Origin: Bradyrhizobium jicamae
GTDB lineage: Bacteria; Pseudomonadota; Alphaproteobacteria; Rhizobiales; Xanthobacteraceae
Direction: 5' to 3'
Assembly (NCBI RefSeq): GCF_018130695.1
Contig: NZ_JAFCJX010000036.1
Span: forward strand, 26,768-90,767
DNA: 64,000 nucleotides
In this document: one piece after another, positions 44,339 to 52,634 of the stretch
Layout: each line of letters starts with the position of its first letter
Numbering within the stretch: position 1 is the first letter of the stretch
The notes under the pieces: generated by a model
Database searches by the model: none
The model's input: only the letters and a program-made list of their open reading frames with translations
What the model was told of the DNA's origin: nothing
Position numbers and translations under genes: made by a program

Positions 44339-45470
44339 AGCGTTTTCAAGCGAAGTGGGTACCGGTTCGCGTGAAGAAAACGCGTCTAGACACAGAGGCC
44401 CGATCACGCGCCGTGCGTTCGCCAGCGGTGCGCTCGCGCTCGGCGCCAGCAATCGCGCATTCGCGCAGGGCTTTGCAGGACTCGGCGAGACCGCGGATGG
44501 ATTCGCCGCCGTGACGCCCGGCAGGCCATTCAGCTTTCCTGCCGATCATGGTCCGCATCCGGAGTTTCGCATCGAGTGGTGGTACGTCACGGCGAATCTC
44601 GTCGACGCGAGCGGTGCGGCCTATGGCGCGCAGTGGACGCTGTTCCGCCAGGCGATGAAGGCGGGCGCGCCGGTCGAGGGCTGGGCCAACCAGCAGGTCT
44701 GGATGGGCCATGCCGCGGTCACCAGCGCCACGACGCATCGCGTCGGCCAAGCCCTTGCACGCGGCGGCGTGGGGCAAGCCAATGTCGAGGCGACGCCGTT
44801 CCAGGCCTGGATCGACGCCTGGGAGATGCGCGGGCGCGACGGCTTCGATGCCGACAAGGTTGCACCGGTCGAACTGAAAGCATCCGCCGCCGATTTCAGC
44901 TACGCGTTCCGCCTCGCCGCCGCGCATCCGCTGGTGCTGCAGGGCGATCGCGGCTACAGCCGCAAATCCGATCGCGGACAGGCGTCGTATTATTACAGCC
45001 AGCCCTACTTCACATTGAGCGGCCGCATCGTCATCGATGACAGACCGATCGAGGTGACCGGGCAAGCCTGGATGGACCGCGAATGGAGCAGCCAGCCGCT
45101 GGCATCAGACCAGACCGGCTGGGACTGGTTCTCGCTGCATCTGCCCGGCGATGAGAAGCTGATGCTCTATCGCCTCCGCCAGAAGGACGGCCGCGAAAAT
45201 CTGTTCGGCAACTGGATCACGCCGGACGGTGCCTCACGTGAAATCGCCGCTTCCGACAACAGCATCACACCGACAGCCACGACCGAGATCGACGGCCGCA
45301 AGCTGCCGACCTCCTGGCGTGTCAAGCTGCCGGCGCACAAGCTCGACATCGAGACCACGCCGCTCAACGCGAAGGCCTGGATGGGCACCAGCTTTCCCTA
45401 CTGGGAAGGCCCGGTCCGCTTTGCCGGCAGCCACGCCGGGATCGGCTATCTCGAAATGACCGGCTATTAG
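44328..45470 (+). CDS. AttH/CrtC-type lipocalin-like exported protein
   Basis: 380 residues. The twin-arginine-like signal reads ITRRAFASGALALGASNRAFA. The mature part has the AttH (CrtC N-terminal lipocalin) domain, with HPEFRIEWWYVTANL, QLYYSQPY-like YYYSQPYFTLSG and GQAWMDREWSSQPL. These domains bind hydrophobic ligands, such as carotenoids or lipids. Here the protein is the extracytoplasmic partner of the ABC/FtsX genes upstream, with the start overlapping the permease end. Residues 3-18 (KAFSSEVGTGSREENA) are encoded by a palindromic repeat. Confidence 0.88.
   Translation: MSGKAFSSEVGTGSREENASRHRGPITRRAFASGALALGASNRAFAQGFAGLGETADGFAAVTPGRPFSFPADHGPHPEFRIEWWYVTANLVDASGAAYGAQWTLFRQAMKAGAPVEGWANQQVWMGHAAVTSATTHRVGQALARGGVGQANVEATPFQAWIDAWEMRGRDGFDADKVAPVELKASAADFSYAFRLAAAHPLVLQGDRGYSRKSDRGQASYYYSQPYFTLSGRIVIDDRPIEVTGQAWMDREWSSQPLASDQTGWDWFSLHLPGDEKLMLYRLRQKDGRENLFGNWITPDGASREIAASDNSITPTATTEIDGRKLPTSWRVKLPAHKLDIETTPLNAKAWMGTSFPYWEGPVRFAGSHAGIGYLEMTGY
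44336..44386. repeat. Palindromic repeat, family H, in the 5' end of the AttH-like gene
   Basis: AAAGCGTTTTCAAGCGAAGT runs to GCGTGAAGAAAACGCG: the outer arms are CGTTTTC/GAAAACG. The element covers the permease stop codon and codons 3-19 of the AttH-like gene. Confidence 0.7.
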
Positions 45471-45553
45471 ACGCCGCTAAAAAATCCACCGTGATGTCAC
45501 ACCGGCCGCAGCCGCTGCGTCATGACGTTGGGACCAATGAGGAATTGCCAGCG

Positions 45554-45946
45554 ATGTACCACTATACGGCTATCGTCACCTGCCTTGCCGTCGCCTTCTA
45601 TTTCTTCACCGCGTTGCAGGTGGCGCGGGCGCGCGCGGCCTATGGCGTCAAGCTGCCGGCGATCTCGGGGCATCCGGATTTCGAGCGCGTGTTCCGCATC
45701 CAGATGAACACGCTGGAATGGCTGCCGATCTTCCTGCCGTCGCTGTGGCTGTTCGCGATCTATGTCGGTGATGCAGCAGCCGCGATCCTCGGTGTGATCT
45801 GGATCATCGGGCGCATCGTCTATTTCCTCGGCTATCGCCAGGCAGTGGCGAAGCGCAGCCCGGGATTTGCAATCCAGGCGCTGGTGTGTGTCGTGCTGTG
45901 GGTCGGCGCGCTGGGGGCGGCGGTGTGGCGGTTGGTGCATCCGTGA
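45554..45946 (+). CDS. MAPEG family membrane protein
   Basis: 130 residues with four hydrophobic helices. The MAPEG hallmark FERVFRIQMNTLEWLPIFLPSLWLF is present near residues 39-63, and GRIVYFLGYRQAVAKRSPGF follows. The family includes glutathione transferases and peroxidases acting on lipophilic electrophiles, and bacterial members have mostly unknown substrates. The frame is open from 45491. ATG 45554 was chosen because it starts at the first helix and GAGGAATT precedes it. Confidence 0.87.
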   Translation: MYHYTAIVTCLAVAFYFFTALQVARARAAYGVKLPAISGHPDFERVFRIQMNTLEWLPIFLPSLWLFAIYVGDAAAAILGVIWIIGRIVYFLGYRQAVAKRSPGFAIQALVCVVLWVGALGAAVWRLVHP

Positions 45947-45956
45947 AGGGCCGCGT

Positions 45957-46068
45957 TCCCCGGATGCTGCGCAGCGCGCAGCGGTGCGCTGCTGATCCGG
46001 GGCCCACACTGTCTCTAGGTCCCGGCTCTGCGGAGCAGCGTTGCACGCTGCACCGCGTCCGGGACACG
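45957..46068. repeat. Palindromic repeat, family I
   Basis: TCCCCGGATGCTGCGCAGC/GCTGATCCGGGG forms the left unit. A second unit, GTCCCGGCTCTGCGGAGC/GCGTCCGGGAC, lies beside it. It fills the gap between the MAPEG gene and the convergent binding-protein gene. Confidence 0.65.
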
Positions 46069-46084
46069 AGAGCAACTATCCCTT

Positions 46085-47275
46085 CTACTTCGTCAGCGGG
46101 CAGCCGCTTTCCTTGGCGGTGAAGAAGGCCTTGTCGCCGGGCACGACGGCGAGCTGCTTGTAGTAGTCCCACGGCTTCTTCGATTCCGAGGGCTTCTTGA
46201 CCTCGAACAGATAGAGGTCGTGCACCATGCGGCCGTTCTCCAGGACCTTGCCCTTGGCGAAGGCGTCGTCGACCGGCAGTTCCTTCAGCTTCTTGGCCAC
46301 GGCCTCGCTGTCCTTGCTGCCGGCGGCCTTGACCGCCTTCAGATAGCTCAGCGTCGCCGAATAGGTGCCGGCGTGGATCATGCTCGGCATCCGGCTGGTG
46401 CGCTTGAAGAAGCGCTCGCTGAAGGCGCGCGAGGCGTCGTCATGATCCCAGTAGAAGCCTTCGGTGAGCACGAGGCCCTGGGCTGCCTCAAGCCCGAGGC
46501 CATGCACTTCCGACAGCGTCATCAGAAGGCCTGCGAGCTTCTGGCCGCCGCGGACGATGCCGAATTCGGCGGCCTGCTTGATCGAGTTGGTGGTGTCGAG
46601 GCCGGCATTGGCGAGGCCGATGATCTTCGCCTTCGAGCTCTGCGCCTGCAGCAGGAACGACGAGAAGTCCGACGAGTTCAAGGGCACGCGGACCGAGCCG
46701 ACCACCTTGCCGCCATTGGCGTTGACGATGTCGGAGGTGTCCTTTTCCAGCGCGTAGCCGAAGGCGTAATCGGCGGTGAGGAAGAACCAGGTGTCGCCGC
46801 CGGCCTTCACCAGCGCGCCGCCGGTTCCGACCGCGAGCGCGCGGGTGTCGTAGGCCCAGTGGAAGCTGTAGGGCGTGCAGGCATCCCCGGTGATGCGCGA
46901 GGTCGCGGCGCCGACCACGATGTCGATCTTCTTCTTTTCCTTCGACAGCTCCTGCACCGCGAGCGCGACCGAGGAGGTCGTCAGCTCGGTGATCATGTCG
47001 ACATTCTCGACCTCATACCAGCGCCGCGCGATCGCGGTGGCGAGATCGGGCTTGTTCTGGTGGTCGGCGGTGACGATCTCGATCTTCTGGCCGAGCACCT
47101 CGCCGCCGAAATCCTCGACCGCCATGCGTGCGGCTTCGAGCGAATATTTGCCGCCATAGTCGGCATAGACGCCGGACTGGTCGTTGAGGATGCCGATCTT
47201 CACGCCCTGCGCCGAGGCAGGCATCGCAAGCAGCAGGCTGCACGCCGCGGCTGCGGCCAAAAATCCAGATTTCAT
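46085..47275 (-). CDS. Branched-chain amino-acid-type ABC binding protein, orphan
   Basis: 396-residue exported protein of the Peripla_BP_6 (LivK-like) group. The signal peptide covers about residues 1-22 (ending ASAQG). Family landmarks: VKIGILNDQSGVYADYGGKYSLEAARMAVEDFGG, KIEIVTADHQNKPDLATAIARRWYE and a late PVDDAFAKGKVLENGRMVHDLYLFEVKKP. In these rhizobia, ligands of such proteins range from amino acids to aromatic acids. No livHMGF-like genes are next to it, so the transporter is elsewhere. Confidence 0.88.
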   Translation of the reverse strand: MKSGFLAAAAACSLLLAMPASAQGVKIGILNDQSGVYADYGGKYSLEAARMAVEDFGGEVLGQKIEIVTADHQNKPDLATAIARRWYEVENVDMITELTTSSVALAVQELSKEKKKIDIVVGAATSRITGDACTPYSFHWAYDTRALAVGTGGALVKAGGDTWFFLTADYAFGYALEKDTSDIVNANGGKVVGSVRVPLNSSDFSSFLLQAQSSKAKIIGLANAGLDTTNSIKQAAEFGIVRGGQKLAGLLMTLSEVHGLGLEAAQGLVLTEGFYWDHDDASRAFSERFFKRTSRMPSMIHAGTYSATLSYLKAVKAAGSKDSEAVAKKLKELPVDDAFAKGKVLENGRMVHDLYLFEVKKPSESKKPWDYYKQLAVVPGDKAFFTAKESGCPLTK

Positions 47276-47395
47276 TTATCTCTCCCAGCAGTTTCTATCC
47301 GGAAAAATCCGCGCAACATTATTTTAGAACCCCGCGGCTGCCCATCTCTTTCGCGTAGGCCAAAAGTATTGTCGGATCGGAGCCAAACCCAAATT

Positions 47396-47517
47396 CGTCG
47401 TCCCGGCGAAGGCCGGGACCCATAACCATCGCATTCGAAAATCGACACACCTGCGGCCCCAGCTTGCTTCAACAATTACCATTCGGGGTTATGGATCCCG
47501 GCCTTCGCCGGGACGAC
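47396..47517. repeat. Palindromic repeat, family D (copy 2)
   Basis: CGTCGTCCCGGCGAAGGCCG and CGGCCTTCGCCGGGACGACA form 19-base arms, with GGGACCCATAACC/GGTTATGGATCCC inside. It lies between the LivK-like gene and the RND pump gene. Confidence 0.88.
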
Positions 47518-47545
47518 ACCGTGGTGAGTTGGTGGGTCTGCGCGC

Positions 47546-50500
47546 TCAGGTCGCAGCAGGCGTCGTGGCGGCCGGCTTCCCGGGGTTCTTCCCCTCGGCC
47601 AAATTGCGTACCACCATGTAGAAGATCGGCGTGAAGATCAGGCCGAACAGTGTGACGCCGAGCATGCCGAAGAACACGGCGACGCCGACGGCCTGACGCA
47701 TCTCCGATCCCGAGCCTGATGATACCACCAGCGGCAGCACGCCGAGGATGAAGGCGAACGACGTCATCAGGATCGGCCGCAAGCGCAGCCGGCAGGCTTC
47801 GATCACCGCGTCCAGCCGCGACTTGCCTTCGAGCTCGATGTCGCGCGCGAACTCGACGATCAGGATCGCGTTCTTCGCCGCCAGTCCCACCAGCACGACA
47901 AAGCCGATCTGGGTGAGGATGTTGACGTCCTGCCCCATCAGCCGCACCCCGATGGTGGCGGCGAGCAAGCACATCGGCACGATCAGGATCACCGCGAACG
48001 GCAAGGTCCAGCTGCCATATTGCGCGGCGAGCACGAGATAGACGAACAGCACGCAGATCGGGAACACGTAGAGGCCGGCACTGCCGCCGGTGACCTGCTG
48101 ATAGGACAGGTCGGTCCATTCGAAGGTGAAGCCGCTCGGCAATGTCGTATCCGCAAGCTGCTTGATGGCGTTGAGCGCGGTCTGCGAGCTCGTCCCCGGC
48201 ATCGGCTCGCCCTGCAGCTCGGACGCCGCATAGAGATTGTAGCGCGCGACGCGGTCGGGCCCGGAGATGTCGCGGAAATCGACCACGCTGCCGAGCATCA
48301 CCATGTCGCCCGCCGCGTTGCGGGTGCGCAGCCGCGAGAGATCGGACGTTTCTTTTCGGAACGGCAGATCGGCCTGCGCGGTGACGTGATAGGTGCGTCC
48401 GAACAGGTTGAAGTCGTTGACGTAGGTCGAGCCGAAATAGGTCTGGATGGTGTCGTTGATGCCAGCGATGGGCACGCCGAGCTTCTGCGCCTTGACGCGA
48501 TCGATATCGACGAACATTTGCGGCGTGTTCGCCGAGAAAGGCGAAAACACCGTGGGAGCGAGAAGCGAGGGCGATTTGCGAGCGGCCGCGACCAGTTCAT
48601 CGGTCGCGGAGGCCAGAAACTCCGGCCCGCGGCCCTGCCTGTCCTGGATGCGGATGGTGAAGCCGCCCCCGGTGCCGATGCCGGGCACCGCGGGTGGCGG
48701 AATGACAATAATGAAGGCGCCCTGGATCGCCGACAGCCGCTTGCGCAGTTCGTTGGTGATCGCAGTCGCCGTCAGCCCCTTCTTCAGCCGCGCCTCCGGC
48801 TCATCGAACACCGGGAACAGCGCCGCCGCATTGCCGGCCTGGGTCCGGGTGGCGCCGGAGAAGCCGGCGAACGCCGCGACCTTGATGATCCCCGGCGTGT
48901 CCAGCGCGATGCGTTCGATCTCGCGCACCACCTCGGTGGTGCGCGCCAGCGAGGCGGCGCCGGGCAGTTGCGCGGAGATGATGACGTAGCCGCGGTCCTG
49001 CGCCGGGATGAAGCCCTGCGACGTCGTCGCCAGCAGCCAGCCGGCGCTGCCGATCAGCGCCACATAGATCAGCAGCATCACCACGGTGTGGTGGATCACG
49101 AAATCGGCCGCCCGCGCATAGCCGTGCGCGAGCCGATCGAAGATGCGGTTGAACACACCGGTGAACGCGTCCCAACCGCGGGCGATGATATTCCAGCTTG
49201 CCGGCGGCCGCTTCTCTTCATGCGGCACCAGGATCTGCGAGGCCAGCGCCGGCGACAGAGTCAGCGAGCAGAAGCAGGAGATCGCGGTGGCCACGGCAAT
49301 GGTCACCGCGAATTGCTGGAAGAACTGGCCGGAAATGCCGCCGAGGAACGCGGTCGGCACGAACACGGCGCACAGCACCAGCGCGATCGAGACCAGCGCG
49401 CCGCCGACCTCCTCCATGGTCTTCAGCGCGGCATCCTTTCGGCTCATGCCGTGCTCGAGATGCCGCTCGACATTCTCGACCACCACGATGGCGTCGTCCA
49501 CGACGATGCCGACCGCAAGCACGAGCCCGAACAAGGTGAGGTTGTTGATGGAGAAGCCGAGCGCGGCCATCACGGCGAAGGTGCCGACCAGCGACACCGG
49601 AATGGCGATGATCGGAATGATCGCGGGACGCCAGCCCTGCAGGAACACCAGCACCACGATCACGACCAGCGCCATCGCCTCGTAGATGGTCTTGATCAGC
49701 TCATGGACGGACTGTGCGATGAACTCGGTCGGGTTGTAGCCGATATTGTAGTCGAGCCCCTTGGGGAAGCTCGCCTTCAGCCGCACCATCGTGTCGGTGA
49801 TGCTCTTTTCAGTGGCGAGCGCATTCGACCCCGGCCGCTGCGTCACCAGCAGGGCGACGGCTGATTTGCGCAGCAGGAAGCTGTTGGTGCTGTAGGAGAG
49901 CGCACCGAGCTCGACGCGGGCAATGTCGCGCAGGCGCACCACACGCCCGTCGGAGCCGGCCTTCACCACGATGTTCTCGAACTGCGCGGGATCCTTCAAT
50001 CGTCCGGTGAAGACGAGGTTGGGCTGGAAGGCGCGGTCGGCGATCGGCGGCTCGGCGATCTGGCCGCCGGCGATCTGCAGGTTCTGGGCGCGGATCGCAG
50101 CCAGAACCTCGGCCGAGGTCAGGCCGAGATTGGAGATCTTGTCGGGATCGAGCCACAGCCGCATCGAATAATCGCGCGCGCCGAACATCTGGATGTCGCC
50201 GACGCCGTCGAGCCGCAGCAGCTGGTCGCGAACCTGCAGCAGCGCGTAGTTGGAGATGTAGAGCTGGTCGAAGGTGTCGTCGGGCGACAGCATGAACACG
50301 ACCATCAGGATGTCGGGCGAGTTCTTGCGCGTGGTGACGCCGTTGCGCTGGACTTCCTCCGGCAAACGCGGCTGCGCGATCGCGACGCGGTTCTGCACCA
50401 GCACCTGGGCCTTATCCAGGTCGGTGCCGAGCTTGAAGGTGACGGTGATGGTGAGCTGGCCGTTCGAGGTCGCCTGGCTGTAGAGATACAGCATGTCCTC

Positions 50501-50722
50501 GACGCCGTTGATCTCCTGCTCGATCGGCGCGGCAACGGTGTCGGACACGGTCTGCGCCGAGGCGCCCGGATATTGCGTGGTGACGACGACGGTCGGCGGC
50601 ACCACTTGCGGATATTCGGAGACCGGCAGCGTCTGGTAAGCGATCGCGCCGACAATCAGCAGCACGATCGACAGCACCATCGCCAGGATGGGCTGGTTGA
50701 TGGAAAGCCTGCCGAGATTCAT
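47546..50722 (-). CDS. RND multidrug efflux permease (HAE1, AcrB/MexB-like)
   Basis: 1058-residue inner-membrane proton-driven pump. The duplicated RND layout is present, with 12 helices and two large periplasmic loops. Landmarks: the N-terminal INQPILAMVLSIVLLIVGAIA, the proton-relay helix LVLAVGIVVDDAIVVVENVERHL with two adjacent aspartates, and the second-half FVVLVGLAAKNAILIVEF. It is translationally coupled (ATGA) to the adaptor gene upstream. There is no outer-membrane factor or TetR gene next to it, so a TolC-like protein must come from elsewhere. Confidence 0.95.
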   Translation of the reverse strand: MNLGRLSINQPILAMVLSIVLLIVGAIAYQTLPVSEYPQVVPPTVVVTTQYPGASAQTVSDTVAAPIEQEINGVEDMLYLYSQATSNGQLTITVTFKLGTDLDKAQVLVQNRVAIAQPRLPEEVQRNGVTTRKNSPDILMVVFMLSPDDTFDQLYISNYALLQVRDQLLRLDGVGDIQMFGARDYSMRLWLDPDKISNLGLTSAEVLAAIRAQNLQIAGGQIAEPPIADRAFQPNLVFTGRLKDPAQFENIVVKAGSDGRVVRLRDIARVELGALSYSTNSFLLRKSAVALLVTQRPGSNALATEKSITDTMVRLKASFPKGLDYNIGYNPTEFIAQSVHELIKTIYEAMALVVIVVLVFLQGWRPAIIPIIAIPVSLVGTFAVMAALGFSINNLTLFGLVLAVGIVVDDAIVVVENVERHLEHGMSRKDAALKTMEEVGGALVSIALVLCAVFVPTAFLGGISGQFFQQFAVTIAVATAISCFCSLTLSPALASQILVPHEEKRPPASWNIIARGWDAFTGVFNRIFDRLAHGYARAADFVIHHTVVMLLIYVALIGSAGWLLATTSQGFIPAQDRGYVIISAQLPGAASLARTTEVVREIERIALDTPGIIKVAAFAGFSGATRTQAGNAAALFPVFDEPEARLKKGLTATAITNELRKRLSAIQGAFIIVIPPPAVPGIGTGGGFTIRIQDRQGRGPEFLASATDELVAAARKSPSLLAPTVFSPFSANTPQMFVDIDRVKAQKLGVPIAGINDTIQTYFGSTYVNDFNLFGRTYHVTAQADLPFRKETSDLSRLRTRNAAGDMVMLGSVVDFRDISGPDRVARYNLYAASELQGEPMPGTSSQTALNAIKQLADTTLPSGFTFEWTDLSYQQVTGGSAGLYVFPICVLFVYLVLAAQYGSWTLPFAVILIVPMCLLAATIGVRLMGQDVNILTQIGFVVLVGLAAKNAILIVEFARDIELEGKSRLDAVIEACRLRLRPILMTSFAFILGVLPLVVSSGSGSEMRQAVGVAVFFGMLGVTLFGLIFTPIFYMVVRNLAEGKNPGKPAATTPAAT

Positions 50723-51885
50723 TTGGCACCTGCCGCCGGCGCTGCCTTGGTCGTCTCCTTGGCCATCTGCGGGGACACCTTGGCGCCGACGCGGGCGCGC
50801 TGGATGCCGTCGACGATCACGCGGTCGTCGGCCTTGAGGCCCTCGCGGATGATGCGCAGACCTTCATCGAGCGGCCCGAGCTTCACCTCCCGCGCCTCGA
50901 CGGTGTCGTCGCCCTTGACCACGAACACGATCTTGCGGGACTGGTCGGTGGCAACAGCGGCATCCGGAATCAGCAGCGCCTCGTAGGGCGCGCTGCCGAT
51001 CAGCCTCACGCGGCCGAACTGGCCGGGCAGGATGGAAAGGTCGGTGTTCTTGATCACCGCGCGGCTGCGCAGCGTGGCGGTGGAGACGTCGAGGCGGTTG
51101 TCGAGGAAGTTGATGGTGCCGTCATGCGACGGCTTGGTCTCGCCGGCCAACGTCACCTGCACGGGGTTGGCGGTATCGCGCGAGCTCGGGCGTTTCCCTT
51201 CGAACCACAGCTTGCTGTATTTGATGAAGGTCGCCTCATCCATGTCGAAATAGACGTAGATCGGATCGAGCGTCACGATCGAGGTGAGAAGCGTCGAGGT
51301 GCCGGTGTCGCTGCCCTGCACCAGATTGCCGGGGCTGACGAGGTGGCGGCTGACGCGGCCGGTGAGCGGCGCCACAACATGGGTGAACTCGATATTGAGC
51401 CGCGCGGCCTTCAGCGCGCCCTCGGCTTGCATCTCGGCGGCGTGCGCGGCCTGCAACGCCTGCCGGCGCTGGTCGACCACCTGTTCGGAGACCGCATTGG
51501 TCTGGACCAGGTTCAGCCCGCGGTCGAGCTCGCGCTTGGCCAGTTCCACCTTGGCGCGCGCGTCCGACAGTTGGCCCTCGGCCTGCTCGGCCGCGGCCTC
51601 GAACGGACGCGAGTCGATCACATAAAGCAGATCGCCCTGGTGCACGATCGCGCCGTCCTGGAATTCGACCGAGGTGACGAAGCCGCCGACCCGCGGGCGC
51701 ACCTGCACCTCCTCGGCGGCTTCGAAGCGGCCGGTGAATTCATCCCAGTCGGTGACGGTGCGCTTGACCGGCTGCGCGACGGTAACCGGTGCCGGCGGTG
51801 GTGCTGCGGCCTGTTGCGCCTTCTCCTCGCAGCCCGCGAGCGCGAACGCGGCGAGCAGCACGAGCGGTGTCAGACGATAGTTCAA
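50719..51885 (-). CDS. RND efflux periplasmic adaptor lipoprotein
   Basis: About 388 residues, the normal AcrA/MexA size. The lipobox LAGC near residues 15-18 follows NYRLTPLVLLAAFA. I placed the start at TTG 51885, because the ATG at 52017 would put 44 extra residues before the lipobox. Domains in order: lipoyl (DWDEFTGRFEAAEEVQVRPRVGG; LYVIDSRPFEAA), helical hairpin (AKVELAKRELDRG), second lipoyl half, beta-barrel and membrane-proximal part. It links the RND pump to an outer-membrane channel. Confidence 0.92.
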   Translation of the reverse strand: MNYRLTPLVLLAAFALAGCEEKAQQAAAPPPAPVTVAQPVKRTVTDWDEFTGRFEAAEEVQVRPRVGGFVTSVEFQDGAIVHQGDLLYVIDSRPFEAAAEQAEGQLSDARAKVELAKRELDRGLNLVQTNAVSEQVVDQRRQALQAAHAAEMQAEGALKAARLNIEFTHVVAPLTGRVSRHLVSPGNLVQGSDTGTSTLLTSIVTLDPIYVYFDMDEATFIKYSKLWFEGKRPSSRDTANPVQVTLAGETKPSHDGTINFLDNRLDVSTATLRSRAVIKNTDLSILPGQFGRVRLIGSAPYEALLIPDAAVATDQSRKIVFVVKGDDTVEAREVKLGPLDEGLRIIREGLKADDRVIVDGIQRARVGAKVSPQMAKETTKAAPAAGAK

Positions 51886-52296
51886 TGAGCGCGTGGTGCC
51901 GGTCCCGTCGGGACGCACCAATGTGTCAGCCGCTATCAATTCCGTCTCCCCAAAGACTTCGAACCGGCAGGTCGCATCGATCAACGATGCGTGCCGGGTG
52001 CCACAGGCGGACGTCACAGATGTGACCGATCCCCAGTGTGTTCAAGGGCGTGGCCAGATCAAGCAAAATAATGATGCAGCCTGAGCGTGTTACGCGGTGA
52101 GCGCCGATGCCGGAAATGCTTTGTTTGACGGGGGCATGCCTGTTGGGCATCACACGCGGTCGACGCCGGCCGCGGCGTTATGACATCACGCCCATGTCAC
52201 ATTGGACGCAGGCACGGCGCGGTCGGGGTCCCGTCGCGTGAAAACCGCCCGCATCAAGGTTACCACCAGAGGTCATCCGCGAATATTTTCGCCACA
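51886..52296. other. Intergenic region upstream of the RND operon
   Basis: No supported gene or known RNA was found here. Short open frames (such as 51893-52084) lack ribosome binding sites and coding character. The leftward RND adaptor promoter should lie here. Confidence 0.5.
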
Positions 52297-52325
52297 TTGA
52301 CTCCCGGTTGCAGTCCCAATAACCT
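52297..52325 (+). promoter_or_regulatory. Possible sigma-70-like promoter of the giant gene
   Basis: TTGACT (52297-52302) and TAACCT (52320-52325) have a 17-base spacing. It would give a leader of about 300 bases. The -10 element is a modest match, so the call is tentative. Confidence 0.35.
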
Positions 52326-52555
52326 CATCGTTGCCAAAGCATTAATTTTTTGGCCGCCGCTTTTTTATTGAACCTTGTTTTGATCACTCTCTCGGTCGCG
52401 GCGCGGAGTCTGTGTGGGGCATTGCGCGATGACGGGCGAGTTCGATTCCGAGCACCCGCTTTCCGAATCAGCACTTTTCATCCGCCCCGCGCGTCGACGC
52501 GCTCGATTCTTGTCCCGCCGAATCCCGTCCCGCCCGATCGGTAATCAATCCCAGC

Positions 52556-52573
52556 GTGTGAACGAGTTCACAC
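52556..52573. promoter_or_regulatory. CRP/FNR-type palindrome upstream of the giant gene
   Basis: GTGTGAACGAGTTCACAC is a perfect inverted repeat whose core is TGTGA-N6-TCACA, identical in layout to the classical CRP site. It ends 61 bases before the ATG, just before the ribosome binding site region. A CRP/FNR-family regulator may act here. The regulator is not in the window. Confidence 0.55.
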
Positions 52574-52634
52574 ACATCCTCGCCCATACAGCGTAGTGAA
52601 ATGACCGGCGCAACGCCCGGTCGCAGGAGCTCTC

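Noticed and set aside
48020..49864. 614-residue plus-strand frame opposite the RND pump
   Set aside because: Shadow of a clear HAE1 permease gene, with no domain and an extreme Arg/His content.
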